Assembly: GCA_016787665.1 (NCBI GenBank)
Contig: JAEUUC010000011.1
Location: 186,001 to 250,000, forward strand
Direction of reading: 5' to 3'
Length of the DNA: 64,000 nucleotides
From: Cyclobacteriaceae bacterium
GTDB lineage: Bacteria; Bacteroidota; Bacteroidia; Cytophagales; Cyclobacteriaceae
Shown here in pieces: positions 1 through 7,853 of the stretch. A model generated the notes under the pieces. The model worked only from the letters and a program-made list of their open reading frames with translations. It made no database searches and had not been told where the DNA came from. The translations under genes and the position numbers were made by a program. Numbering within the stretch: the first letter of the stretch is position 1; the number at the start of each line of letters is the position of its first letter.

Positions 1-147
1 CCTAACGATCAGCAATTTGAGATAGAGGGAATCCCCGTGGTGGTAGACAAGCGCCACACCATGTACGTGGTGGGCAAACAGGTAGACTTTTACGAAGGGG
101 CCGATGCCCGGGGTTTTGTTTTCGTTAATGAGTCTGTTCATGAATGA
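1..147 (+). CDS. IscA/HesB-family iron-sulfur assembly protein (3' part only)
   Basis: The window opens inside this gene; 48 C-terminal residues and a TGA stop are visible. The stretch with DKRHTMYVVGK and VDFYEGADARGF matches the second half of the HesB/IscA A-type carrier fold, which carries Fe-S clusters or iron to apo-proteins in the cytoplasm. Canonical IscA proteins end in a CGCG-type cysteine pair shortly after the GF.F.N motif; here the protein stops ten residues after GF without cysteine, so it is a divergent HesB-like member rather than a standard IscA. The N-terminal cysteine region lies outside the window, so cluster-binding ability cannot be judged. Confidence 0.75.
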   Translation, partial: PNDQQFEIEGIPVVVDKRHTMYVVGKQVDFYEGADARGFVFVNESVHE

Positions 148-290
148 TAGTAAGGCCTATCATTGATCAACCCTTCAGACTGCGCAAGTTTGAGAAGGCG
201 CGACTCGAATGATGCCCAACGCCCGTGGATTGCGTCCGGTTATTTCGGCAACTTTTTCTTCAGCCGTAACTAACGGCTTTGGGTAACGAC
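138..290 (-). pseudogene. Possible remnant of a coding region downstream of folB
   Basis: On the minus strand, just past and overlapping the folB stop, two reading frames give protein-like text: one reads VTAEEKVAEITGRNPRA (about 265-215) and the other reads WASFESRLLKLAQSEGLI (about 206-153) and ends at a TGA at 138-140. Joined by one frameshift near 207-212 they would give a helix-rich tail. No start codon with context is seen. It could be a frameshifted end of a lost gene, perhaps an SDR/NmrA-like tail, or chance. I see no other feature in the 148-269 gap. Confidence 0.18.
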
Positions 291-629
291 TACCGAGGCC
301 TTTTGACAAACGCCCCCTATCGGTGGATTGAACTTGGCGATTTTCACCTCCGCACGAAGCGCCATCGGGAACCGCGCCAGAATATTGGATGCAATGGAAT
401 GTCCCACCGACTCCAATAACTTGGACGGCCGATCCATTTCGGCCTTCACTATGGCATATAAGTCCTCGTAATTAATGGTGCCTTCCAAATCATCACGAAA
501 CGCTTGCTCGCTGAATTGGGTCTCCACCCGCACGTCTACGCTGAATTTATTTCCGGAGGATCGCTCGTGCGGATAAACGCCATGATAGGCGTGAAACTCA
601 AGGCCCTCGAGGGCAACCTCACCTTTCAT
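270..629 (-). CDS. folB: Dihydroneopterin aldolase
   Basis: The 119-residue product fits FolB in length and motifs. FolB cleaves 7,8-dihydroneopterin to 6-hydroxymethyl-dihydropterin plus glycolaldehyde in folate biosynthesis and acts as a cytoplasmic multimer. The N-terminal FHAYHGVYPHE block carries the family's catalytic glutamate (E22), Y54 and E73 fit the pterin-binding positions, and K99 in KFNPPIGG fits the catalytic lysine. The ATG at 627-629 overlaps the stop of the upstream divIVA-like gene (ATGA), so the two are translationally coupled in one minus-strand operon with the WD40 gene. No other folate genes are nearby. Confidence 0.95.
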   Translation of the reverse strand: MKGEVALEGLEFHAYHGVYPHERSSGNKFSVDVRVETQFSEQAFRDDLEGTINYEDLYAIVKAEMDRPSKLLESVGHSIASNILARFPMALRAEVKIAKFNPPIGGVCQKASVVVTQSR

Positions 630-1339
630 TGAATGTCGTCAAAGAAAGATTGTTGAAAGAGCTTTTCGGTAGTGGTAACTTCAGCGGCAATGCGCACTTC
701 GGAGAGGGCGGGTTTGCTGGTGGGCGCGGGTGCCACCGGCTTTTCTTCAGTCGCATTCGGCATCAATGACTTTTTCGTTTCGCGCCTCGCCATCATCAAA
801 TGTTGCTCGGGGTCAAATCCCTTCTTGCCGTTTTGCAGCCGCTCGGCACGCTCCATGGCCTCGGCCGAAATACGTTTAAGGTCAGCCAGTAAGTTCTCCC
901 GCTGGGCATCCAGCGTCTTATACTCCTGCACCATACCCTTGAGTTGATCCTCCATATCGGTGAGCCACTGGCGCGCGATCATCTCAGCCTCCTCCATGGT
1001 ATTCTTAGCGCGGGCCTTGGCCTCGTTCATTAACGCCTCAACGCGAATCTGGCTTTCCTTCAGGTGCAATTCAGCTGCTTTGTTCGCCTGCTCAATTACG
1101 CTGGCCCCGGTATCTTCCGCTGTCTTTAAGGTTTTAAACAATGAAGTTTCTACTTCGCGTAGTTTGGTTACCTCGCGCTCGGCCGCGTCCAGTTTCAACT
1201 TGTATTCTTTACACTCATCCTGCAGCCGTTCCCACTCCTGAGAAAGCGAAAGCAAGTAGGCATTGACTTCATCTTTGTCGTATCCGCGAAGGGTACGTTC
1301 AAATGTCTTCTGTCGAATTTCGAGCGGTGTAACTTTCAT
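626..1339 (-). CDS. DivIVA-domain coiled-coil protein
   Basis: A 237-residue protein. Residues 1-35 (TPLEIRQKTFERTLRGYDKDEVNAYL region) are a DivIVA/GpsB N-terminal membrane-targeting domain. Residues about 35-165 are charged and heptad-like, typical of a long parallel coiled coil. The last 55 residues are low-complexity and proline/alanine-rich. Proteins of this family organise cell-pole or division-site machinery in Gram-positives; in Bacteroidota the role is poorly known, so a function in envelope growth or division is inference. It sits ten bases after the WD40 gene and overlaps folB by four bases, so it is probably the middle gene of an operon. Confidence 0.88.
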   Translation of the reverse strand: MKVTPLEIRQKTFERTLRGYDKDEVNAYLLSLSQEWERLQDECKEYKLKLDAAEREVTKLREVETSLFKTLKTAEDTGASVIEQANKAAELHLKESQIRVEALMNEAKARAKNTMEEAEMIARQWLTDMEDQLKGMVQEYKTLDAQRENLLADLKRISAEAMERAERLQNGKKGFDPEQHLMMARRETKKSLMPNATEEKPVAPAPTSKPALSEVRIAAEVTTTEKLFQQSFFDDIQ

Positions 1340-1349
1340 GGTTGTAGCG

Positions 1350-2267
1350 TTAGTTTAAAAAATTAATGTCCCAAACCGAGAGCGTCCGATCATCGCTGGC
1401 GCTCACCAACTGATCGTCAAAAAATGTCCACAATACTTTGTTGACTGATGTGCCATGCCCGGCATGCCGCGCCTTATCAATGACCCTCAACAGTCGCAAG
1501 GTGTCCGTCTGCCACACCTTGATGGTTTTATCCATGCTGCAAGTTACAAAATGTTTCCCATCCGGGCTAAAGGCGATATCGTTGATGGCAAAGAGGTGGG
1601 CCACCACCTCTGCGGCTGGTGTGTAGGCCTGATCGGCCCGCCAGGCCTTCAACCGCGCATCGCGCGAACCACTGAGCAAGCCGGGGTTTCCCGGTGTATA
1701 GGCCAGCGCAAAAACCGAGTTCGTGTGAGCGGGCCAGGCATGCGTGATCTCCAACTTATGCAGGTCGACAATGCGAATAAAACCATCGCTGGAACCAACG
1801 GCCACCTCGGCCTTGCCCGGGTTAACAGCCAGTACACGGGCGCGCTCGCCAGACAACGCCAATCGCTTTTGAACCGTGAGCGTGGGGAAGTCAATTACCG
1901 TCAAAAATCCCTCACCATCGGCAACAAGCAAACGGTCACCGGCCGACTGAATCGCAAAGATCGGGGCCTTGGTCATTTGCAGAGAGGCCACCTCCTTTCG
2001 TTCGCGCCAGTTCAGAACGTGTATACCTTCATAGTTGTGCCCAACGATCAGAAAATCAGACTTAGGAATCAGATGCAACGCATAAATCGAATTGGGGAGC
2101 TGCGCAATTTGTTGACCCTCGCCCGGTTGCCGCAAATCCCACTGCACGACCATACCATCGCCCGAGCCCGAAAAAAAGATAGGGTGCTCCGGGGAAGGAG
2201 CCAGTGTGTACACCGCATCGCGATGGCCGCTTAGCGTATGAATCTTTTTAACCTCAACCTGAGCCAT
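1350..2267 (-). CDS. WD40-repeat beta-propeller protein
   Basis: The start is placed at the ATG opening MAQVEVKKIHTLSGHRD, because the upstream extension is not WD40-like and would run into the divergent transferase gene. The 305 residues contain about six to seven WD40 blades with GH...W[DQ] endings (VVQWDL, LKAWRA, IKVWQT, LSVWDI). There is no signal peptide or membrane segment, so a cytoplasmic scaffold is likely; partner and process are unknown. It is the first gene of the WD40-divIVA-folB operon and its promoter must lie in the short gap shared with the divergent gene at 2322. Confidence 0.88.
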   Translation of the reverse strand: MAQVEVKKIHTLSGHRDAVYTLAPSPEHPIFFSGSGDGMVVQWDLRQPGEGQQIAQLPNSIYALHLIPKSDFLIVGHNYEGIHVLNWRERKEVASLQMTKAPIFAIQSAGDRLLVADGEGFLTVIDFPTLTVQKRLALSGERARVLAVNPGKAEVAVGSSDGFIRIVDLHKLEITHAWPAHTNSVFALAYTPGNPGLLSGSRDARLKAWRADQAYTPAAEVVAHLFAINDIAFSPDGKHFVTCSMDKTIKVWQTDTLRLLRVIDKARHAGHGTSVNKVLWTFFDDQLVSASDDRTLSVWDINFLN

Positions 2268-2290
2268 GACATCCTTGATAACGCAAAAAT

Positions 2291-2304
2291 TGACACTTTT
2301 GTCA
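2291..2304. promoter_or_regulatory. Small inverted repeat in a divergent promoter gap
   Basis: TGACA-cttt-TGTCA is a perfect 5-bp inverted repeat in the 54-bp gap between the divergent WD40 and phosphopantetheinyl transferase starts. It could be an operator serving both genes; short repeats of this size also arise by chance. Confidence 0.22.
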
Positions 2305-2321
2305 GCATAATAAGAAATGGC

Positions 2322-2945
2322 ATGCCCCTTTTTGATTATTCGCGGCAAAATCAGCAGCAGGCATGGGCACTTTGGACCATCACCGAGTCGGAGGAAGAAT
2401 TGGCCTACAGCGCCATGGAGACAGCACCTGAGGACCTCGTAGCCGTAGAAAAAAGACTGGAATGGTTGGCCGGACGCGCTTTGCTGCGCGAACTCACCGG
2501 TCGACTGGAAATTGAATATGCGGGGATTTGGAAGGACGAGTTTGGGAAACCGTTCCTGAAAGGGTCAAAGGCCTGGATTTCCCTGTCTCACTCTTTCCCG
2601 TACGTTGCAGCCCAGGTGGGGCCTTTTCCAGTAGGTGTTGATCTGGAGCAACCCAAAGCCAAAGTAATCAAGGTTGCCCCCCGAATACTGGCCCCAGGTG
2701 AGTTGGCCGATGCCGGCCAGGATCTTGTGAAACATACCGTCTATTGGTGCGCAAAAGAAGCGCTATTCAAGATTCAAGGGCAAAAGGGCATGTTCTTTGC
2801 GCGGCACCTTCTGGTAGATGGTTTTCAGCTAACCGAGCAGGGCACGCTCCGGGGCGAGATTCGCCTGGCATCATCACCTCAACGCGTGGGCTTGGCTTAC
2901 CGCATTTACCCGGATTTTGTGTTTGTTTTTACCGATACGCTATGA
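2322..2945 (+). CDS. 4'-phosphopantetheinyl transferase superfamily protein
   Basis: The start is the ATG of MPLFDYSRQNQQQAW; 207 residues, the size of Sfp-type enzymes. These move the phosphopantetheine arm of CoA to a serine of acyl or peptidyl carrier proteins. The two metal/CoA signature blocks are present: GVDLE at about 105-109 and WCAKEALFK at about 142-150. No carrier protein or synthase gene is adjacent, so the substrate cannot be named; it may serve the fatty-acid ACP or a biosynthetic carrier elsewhere. The stop overlaps the start of the following redoxin gene (ATGA), so the two are probably co-translated. Confidence 0.9.
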   Translation: MPLFDYSRQNQQQAWALWTITESEEELAYSAMETAPEDLVAVEKRLEWLAGRALLRELTGRLEIEYAGIWKDEFGKPFLKGSKAWISLSHSFPYVAAQVGPFPVGVDLEQPKAKVIKVAPRILAPGELADAGQDLVKHTVYWCAKEALFKIQGQKGMFFARHLLVDGFQLTEQGTLRGEIRLASSPQRVGLAYRIYPDFVFVFTDTL

Positions 2946-3514
2946 AAAAAAATATCGTGTTTTTACTGACCCTCACCTGCCTGCAACCGCTGATGGCTCA
3001 GGTGCTGGTGCAGGATTTCAAACTTACCAATGTGGCCAACAATGAATGGGTATCGATGGCCAACTTTCAGTCGTGCAGCGGGTATGCGATCATTTTTACC
3101 AGCAACGCCTGCCCCTATGACGAATACTACCGCGATCGGATCAAAACACTGGTGAATGCCTATCAGGGTAAGATTCAGTTTATCCTGATCAATAGCCATC
3201 CCGATCCGGAAGAAAATACGAATGCCATGAAGGCCGCCTACCAAACCTGGAACATCCCCGTTCCGTACCTCGCAGATAAAGACCAGCAAGCGATGGATTG
3301 CTTCGCAGCCCGAAAAAGCCCGGAATGTTTTCTGGTGAAAAGTGAAGCCGGAAAGTATCGCATTCTGTACAGTGGCGCGCTCGATGACAACCCGCAGGCC
3401 GCCCAGCAGGTGACCGATTCGTATCTTAAACGCGCGATTGAAGCCTTGCTGGCCAATCAAGCGATTGCCCAACCCTCGAATCGCGCGGCAGGGTGTGCCA
3501 TCCGGAAAAAGTGA
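2942..3514 (+). CDS. Secreted redoxin (AhpC/TSA-thioredoxin-like) protein
   Basis: A 190-residue protein. Residues 1-19 form a signal peptide (cleavage after LMAQ). The body has a thioredoxin-like fold pattern with FTSNACPYDEYY, where C57 is the single cysteine in the position of a peroxidatic or redox cysteine; a CxxC pair is absent. Related proteins act as periplasmic thiol peroxidases or reductases, but the substrate is unknown here. The ATG overlaps the transferase stop by four bases, which sets the start. The C-terminus is polar and slightly extended (SNRAAGCAIRKK) with a second cysteine that could act as a resolving residue. Confidence 0.8.
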   Translation: MKKNIVFLLTLTCLQPLMAQVLVQDFKLTNVANNEWVSMANFQSCSGYAIIFTSNACPYDEYYRDRIKTLVNAYQGKIQFILINSHPDPEENTNAMKAAYQTWNIPVPYLADKDQQAMDCFAARKSPECFLVKSEAGKYRILYSGALDDNPQAAQQVTDSYLKRAIEALLANQAIAQPSNRAAGCAIRKK

Positions 3515-3516
3515 AG

Positions 3517-4368
3517 TTAAACACCGAGGTCGCCACCATCGGATATTTCAATAAGCAGCAACTTGACCTCTTCGGCTTTGGCGTGTTCGCCAATCTTTTC
3601 AAAGCTCATGATTAGATTTCGGAGGACCCTGCGAATGATTTCCACATGATCGCAGGGTTCATAAAAGGAGTCCTGTGGCACCAGGCGCAACTCATGAATG
3701 TAGTTGGTAATATCCTGACGTGAAAAAATCAAACCGCGGTTAAACGCATTGATATAGAACTGATGCTGATTGTCTTTATACGTGAGAATGAAAAGATTGG
3801 GCAGGTTCACCCCATACACGGGCATCTTCAGTTTTTGTGCCACCAGCATGTAAATCACACACAGCGAAATGGGGTTACCCTTTCGCGACTCCAGCACCAC
3901 GTTAATCATTGAGTTGCCGGGTGAGTGGAAGTTTTTGGTGTTGGCACCAAACTTTAGTTTATTGAACAGTACGCTGTTAATCACTTTGATTTGGTCGAGC
4001 GCGTACAAGTCGTTGCGAAACTCGAGCCAGGTGTCATAATACAGTTGCTCAAGATCCTGACGGAGTTTGCTCAACTCCAGGTCGGGATATTGATAAGTGG
4101 CCACGATCCACATACCCGTGAGCAAGTCCTTTTCGGGGCCGGAGTACCAGGCTTTCAATCGTTCCTTTAACAATTGAAATTGCATGGAGTGGATCATATC
4201 CTCTAGGCGTTCCTGCAAAGCCGGGTTGAGTGAGCGCTCCCACTCTTCTTCCAAGAATGGAATAACGTCTGTGCCGATGGAGAGTATTTTTTCCTCCACG
4301 TGAGCGACCACCTGTTTATCATCATCATCCAGCAAGGACACCAGCGCGCGTATCTCCGACTCAGTCAT
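3517..4368 (-). CDS. SirB1/transglutaminase-like family protein
   Basis: 283 residues. The centre and C-terminal half carry the SirB1-type transglutaminase-like core, including GNPISLCVIYMLVAQ with a cysteine at the usual catalytic position and the later HQFYINAFNRG block with histidine. The N-terminal 80 residues are acidic and helical (ALVSLLDDDDKQVVAHVEE), resembling HEAT-like repeats. No signal peptide. Enzymatic activity of the family is not established. Its start overlaps the carboxylase stop by one base (TGATG), which indicates one operon, although no functional link is evident. It ends two bases from the redoxin stop on the other strand. Confidence 0.85.
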   Translation of the reverse strand: MTESEIRALVSLLDDDDKQVVAHVEEKILSIGTDVIPFLEEEWERSLNPALQERLEDMIHSMQFQLLKERLKAWYSGPEKDLLTGMWIVATYQYPDLELSKLRQDLEQLYYDTWLEFRNDLYALDQIKVINSVLFNKLKFGANTKNFHSPGNSMINVVLESRKGNPISLCVIYMLVAQKLKMPVYGVNLPNLFILTYKDNQHQFYINAFNRGLIFSRQDITNYIHELRLVPQDSFYEPCDHVEIIRRVLRNLIMSFEKIGEHAKAEEVKLLLIEISDGGDLGV

Positions 4369-5993
4369 CAGGTTTGAATTACGCCCACATTGAATTTTTC
4401 CAGAACGGACTGGTTGGCTGCCTCGATTCCCACCGAAATAATTCTTCTGGTTTCCAGCGGGTCAACCACACCATCGACCCAGAGCCGGGCAGCGGCATAG
4501 TACGGACTGAGTTGATCGTTGTATCGGGTGGTAATCTCATCCAGCAGTTTTTTCTCTTCCTCCGGGGTAATGGACTTACCCTGCGCTTTCAACGCGCTTA
4601 CGCGGATTTGAAGCAACGTCTTGGCGGCTGAAGCACCACTCATCACAGCAATCTGGGCTGTTGGCCACGCGTAGATCAGGCGAGGATCATACGCCTTACC
4701 GCACATCGCGTAGTTGCCCGCCCCATAACTGTTACCCACAATGAACGTGAATTTGGGCACGGTCGAGTTTGCCATGGCGTTCAACATTTTCGCGCCATCT
4801 TTGATTATACCACCGTGCTCCGCTTTGCTGCCCACCATAAAACCGCTGACATCCTGCAGGAAGATCAAGGGTACCTTGCGCTGATTACAATTCATAATGA
4901 AGCGGGCAGCTTTGTCAGCCGAATCGGAATAAATCACTCCGCCCATCTGCATCTCACCCTTCTTGGTCTTCACCACTTTGCGCTGATTGGCCACAATGCC
5001 AACCGCCCAGCCGTCTACGCGGGCGTACCCGCAAATCAGCGTCTTTCCGTACAGCGGTTTGTATTCGTCAAACTGGGAATCATCGACAAATCGCTTAATC
5101 ACCTCCAGCATGTCGTACGGTTTCACCCGGTCTACCGGTAACAAGCCATACAGTTCTTCAGGCCTTTCGCGCGGGGGTGCGGGAGTTACCCGGTCGAACC
5201 CGGCCGACTCGTCCCGTCCAATCTTATCAAAGATTGATCGAATGTAATCGAGACAGGCCTGGTCGTTGGGAAACTTATTGTCCGTTACGCCACTGATTTC
5301 GCAGTGCGTAGTGGCGCCACCCAGTGTTTCATTGTCAATCTCTTCACCGATGGCGGCCTTCACCAGATAGCTGCCGGCCAAAAAAATCGAGCCGGTCTTA
5401 TCCACGATCATGGCCTCGTCACTCATAATGGGCAGGTAGGCGCCACCCGCCACACAACTACCCATAATGGCTGCAATCTGAACAATCCCCATACTGCTCA
5501 TGCGGGCGTTATTTCTGAACTGTCGGCCGAAATGCTCCTTGTCGGGGAAAATTTCATCCTGCATGGGCAAAAAAACGCCAGCGCTATCTACGAGGTAGAT
5601 GATGGGCAGGTGATTTTCCATGGCAACTTCCTGGGCCCGCAGATTTTTCTTGGCTGTGATCGGGAACCAGGCGCCCGCCTTTACCGTGGCATCGTTCGCC
5701 ACGATCACACAGAGGCGCCCTTTCACACGCCCGATGCCCGTAACCACACCGCCAGAGGGACAACCGCCTGCTTCTGCGTATAGACCATCTCCGGCAAAGA
5801 GGCCGATTTCAATAAAATCTGTTTTGGGATCACACAAATAGGCAATGCGTTCGCGGGCCGTGAGCTTACCCTTGGCATGCTGCTCCTCAATCTTTTTTTC
5901 GCCCCCGCCCAGTCGTGTTTTGGTCGCTCGTGATCGTAGTTGGCTTACCAAAATTTTGAACTGATCCTCATTTTTGTTGAATTCCAGATCCAT
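4368..5993 (-). CDS. Acyl-CoA carboxylase carboxyltransferase (beta) subunit, methylcrotonyl-CoA type
   Basis: 541 residues from the ATG of MDLEFNKNEDQF. Both crotonase-like carboxyltransferase lobes are present: GRVKGRLCVIVANDATVKAG, VDSAGVFLPMQDE, MGSCVAGGAYLP in the N lobe and FLQDVSGFMVGSKAEHGG in the C lobe. These blocks and the overall length fit methylcrotonyl-CoA carboxylase beta better than propionyl-CoA carboxylase beta; the enzyme would transfer CO2 from biotin to a branched acyl-CoA in leucine catabolism. No biotin-carboxylase alpha subunit is adjacent. A possible upstream box TATCTTGC lies 14 bases before the start. Exact substrate is inference. Confidence 0.9.
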   Translation of the reverse strand: MDLEFNKNEDQFKILVSQLRSRATKTRLGGGEKKIEEQHAKGKLTARERIAYLCDPKTDFIEIGLFAGDGLYAEAGGCPSGGVVTGIGRVKGRLCVIVANDATVKAGAWFPITAKKNLRAQEVAMENHLPIIYLVDSAGVFLPMQDEIFPDKEHFGRQFRNNARMSSMGIVQIAAIMGSCVAGGAYLPIMSDEAMIVDKTGSIFLAGSYLVKAAIGEEIDNETLGGATTHCEISGVTDNKFPNDQACLDYIRSIFDKIGRDESAGFDRVTPAPPRERPEELYGLLPVDRVKPYDMLEVIKRFVDDSQFDEYKPLYGKTLICGYARVDGWAVGIVANQRKVVKTKKGEMQMGGVIYSDSADKAARFIMNCNQRKVPLIFLQDVSGFMVGSKAEHGGIIKDGAKMLNAMANSTVPKFTFIVGNSYGAGNYAMCGKAYDPRLIYAWPTAQIAVMSGASAAKTLLQIRVSALKAQGKSITPEEEKKLLDEITTRYNDQLSPYYAAARLWVDGVVDPLETRRIISVGIEAANQSVLEKFNVGVIQT

Positions 5994-6033
5994 AGTGACG
6001 GTCAGTGCAAGATAGCCAAATTGTGGGCCAGGC

Positions 6034-6999
6034 TTAGTTCTTTTTCGCTCTCTCTTCCTCTTCGCGCCTGCGGTCGCGCTCAATCCTCTTTTTGCTTTTG
6101 CCCAACGGAGCCATAAAATGCTTGGGGTTATTGTTAAAATGATTGGCTAGGCTGTCCAGGCTCAGGATGAGACGGTTCAGATTCACATAAAGCGAATCCT
6201 CGGTCATCAGCTTGCTCATTGTATTGTCACCCTTGCTCAGCTTGCCCAGCGTCTCATTCAACCGGGTGAGGGTTTGTTGGGTCTTGGTAATGGTTTGGTT
6301 GAGTTGCAACTGCTTGAGTGAATCGGACAAGGTTTTAAAATTGGCCAGTGTAGGTCTCAAATCGGTAAGGGCTACGTTCAGGTTTCCGGCTACGGATTTT
6401 ACACTGCTGCTCAGCTCGGTGATTTGGCCATTCGCATTATCCAGTGTGGCATTCAGCTTGTCGGGTGTCGAGTTGAGTTTTCGAAAGATTTCGTCCAGAT
6501 GCTGGCTGTTAGCCACCAGATTGTCGATCACCGTGTTAAACTTTCGCAATGTCACCTGCAAATTGTCCGCCACCGGCACGGCACTCTCGGCCAAGATGTC
6601 GGTTAACCCTTTGGCTACTTCTGCGCGGATGGTGTCGCGTGGTTTCAAAAAGTGAAATGAACGACCGATGGACAGCCGGATCGATTTGTTGCCGAGGAAA
6701 TCGGAGTCCAGAATCGCCTTGGTGGAGTCGCCAAGCTTGATCTTGGAGTCGATCTCAAACTCGACCAGCACTTTATTTTGCCGGTTTTGCAAGATGGTGA
6801 TCTTGCTGACACGACCAACCGAGGTGCCACTCAACAACACCGGATTGGAGGCCGTTAACTGATCCACATTGTCGTAGATCGCGTAGTATTTCTCGGTGCT
6901 GTCCAAAAAATCGATTCCCTTCAGAAAGTTGAAACCGAAATAGAGCACTACGAGCGTAATGGTGGCAAACAGGCCAATGCGAAACTCTTTGTTCTTCAT
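6034..6999 (-). CDS. MCE/MlaD-family lipid-transport protein
   Basis: 321 residues with one N-terminal transmembrane helix (about 8-27) followed by an MCE domain (about 35-120, with VLLSGTSVGRVSKI and FLGNKSIRLSIG). Then comes a long helical periplasmic region rich in heptads (LNATLDNANGQITELSS) and a strongly basic C-terminus. MlaD-type proteins form hexamers at the inner membrane that pass phospholipids between membranes. The companion MlaE permease and MlaF ATPase genes are not in this window. It follows the amidase gene by 26 bases on the same strand with a purine-rich GCGAGGA before the ATG, so the two are probably co-transcribed. Confidence 0.9.
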   Translation of the reverse strand: MKNKEFRIGLFATITLVVLYFGFNFLKGIDFLDSTEKYYAIYDNVDQLTASNPVLLSGTSVGRVSKITILQNRQNKVLVEFEIDSKIKLGDSTKAILDSDFLGNKSIRLSIGRSFHFLKPRDTIRAEVAKGLTDILAESAVPVADNLQVTLRKFNTVIDNLVANSQHLDEIFRKLNSTPDKLNATLDNANGQITELSSSVKSVAGNLNVALTDLRPTLANFKTLSDSLKQLQLNQTITKTQQTLTRLNETLGKLSKGDNTMSKLMTEDSLYVNLNRLILSLDSLANHFNNNPKHFMAPLGKSKKRIERDRRREEEERAKKN

Positions 7000-7025
7000 T
7001 CCTCGCAGGGTAAGGGTATCGGCCG

Positions 7026-7853
7026 CTAATTTACACTTTCAATTTGTGCTTTGTACTCTTTGAACGCCCGGTAAATGCCCGAAGCCAATAAATCCTGTCC
7101 GTTCTCCGACAGCAGGAAAGCTTCCTCCTTTTCATTCGTGATGAAGCCCGTCTCGATCAAAACGCTTGGCATGGCGGTTTTCCATAGCACAATGAACCCG
7201 GCTTGCTTGACCCCATGGCTCCTTCGACCAACCCGGTTTTTGAACTGATTTTCGACCTTATCAGCAAAAAGAAGGCTGCTCTCCAGATAGGCATTTTGCG
7301 TGAGCGAAAACAAGATGTAGGACTCGGCACTACCCGGGTCAAAGCCCTCGTACTTCTCCTTGTAGTTGTCATCCAGCATAATAACCGAGTTCTCGCGCTT
7401 GGCTACCTCCAGGTTGCTCTCTGTTTTATGCAAACCCATCACGTACGTCTCGGTTCCCGAGTGCGCAGCCTTATTGGGAATGGCGTTGACATGTATGGAG
7501 ATGAAAAGATCGGCCTTTGCCTCGTTCGCGATGGTAGCCCGGTCATAGAGTTCAATAAACTTGTCTGTCTTTCGGGTGTACACGACTTTCACCCCTGGGA
7601 TATTCTTCTCAATGTAGTTGCCCAATTTGAGCGCCACCTTAAGGGTGATGTCCTTCTCCTTGCCTCGCTTTCCCACCGTGCCGGGGTCTTTTCCGCCATG
7701 GCCGGCATCAATAACCACCACATCAACCTTGAAATCGGGTTTTGGCCGGGGTGTGGCCGATGAGTTTAGCAAGGTTATTGCTATGAGCAGGATTTTCAGA
7801 CCGATATTTCGAGCGCTTGAAGCTATGTCTGCGGTAATTGCAATACCTTGCAA
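7026..7853 (-). CDS. N-acetylmuramoyl-L-alanine amidase
   Basis: Amidase_3 domain: IDAGHGGKDPG (zinc histidine), the glutamate in the RATIANEAKADLF segment, ISIHVNA (zinc histidine) and SVLIETGFITN (catalytic glutamate) are all present. It cleaves the lactyl-amide bond between MurNAc and the stem peptide, in the periplasm. A hydrophobic segment (GLKILLIAITLLNSS) at the N-terminus serves as signal or anchor. No ATG lies between this segment and the far upstream, implausible region, so I place the start at an in-frame TTG (275 residues); this start is uncertain. It is head-to-head with lptD and followed by the MCE gene. Confidence 0.9.
   Translation of the reverse strand: MQGIAITADIASSARNIGLKILLIAITLLNSSATPRPKPDFKVDVVVIDAGHGGKDPGTVGKRGKEKDITLKVALKLGNYIEKNIPGVKVVYTRKTDKFIELYDRATIANEAKADLFISIHVNAIPNKAAHSGTETYVMGLHKTESNLEVAKRENSVIMLDDNYKEKYEGFDPGSAESYILFSLTQNAYLESSLLFADKVENQFKNRVGRRSHGVKQAGFIVLWKTAMPSVLIETGFITNEKEEAFLLSENGQDLLASGIYRAFKEYKAQIESVN

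Noticed and set aside
1455..2234. Long plus-strand open frame (259 codons)
   Set aside because: It is antisense to the WD40 gene, has no recognisable domain, and its composition follows the codon pattern of the opposite strand.
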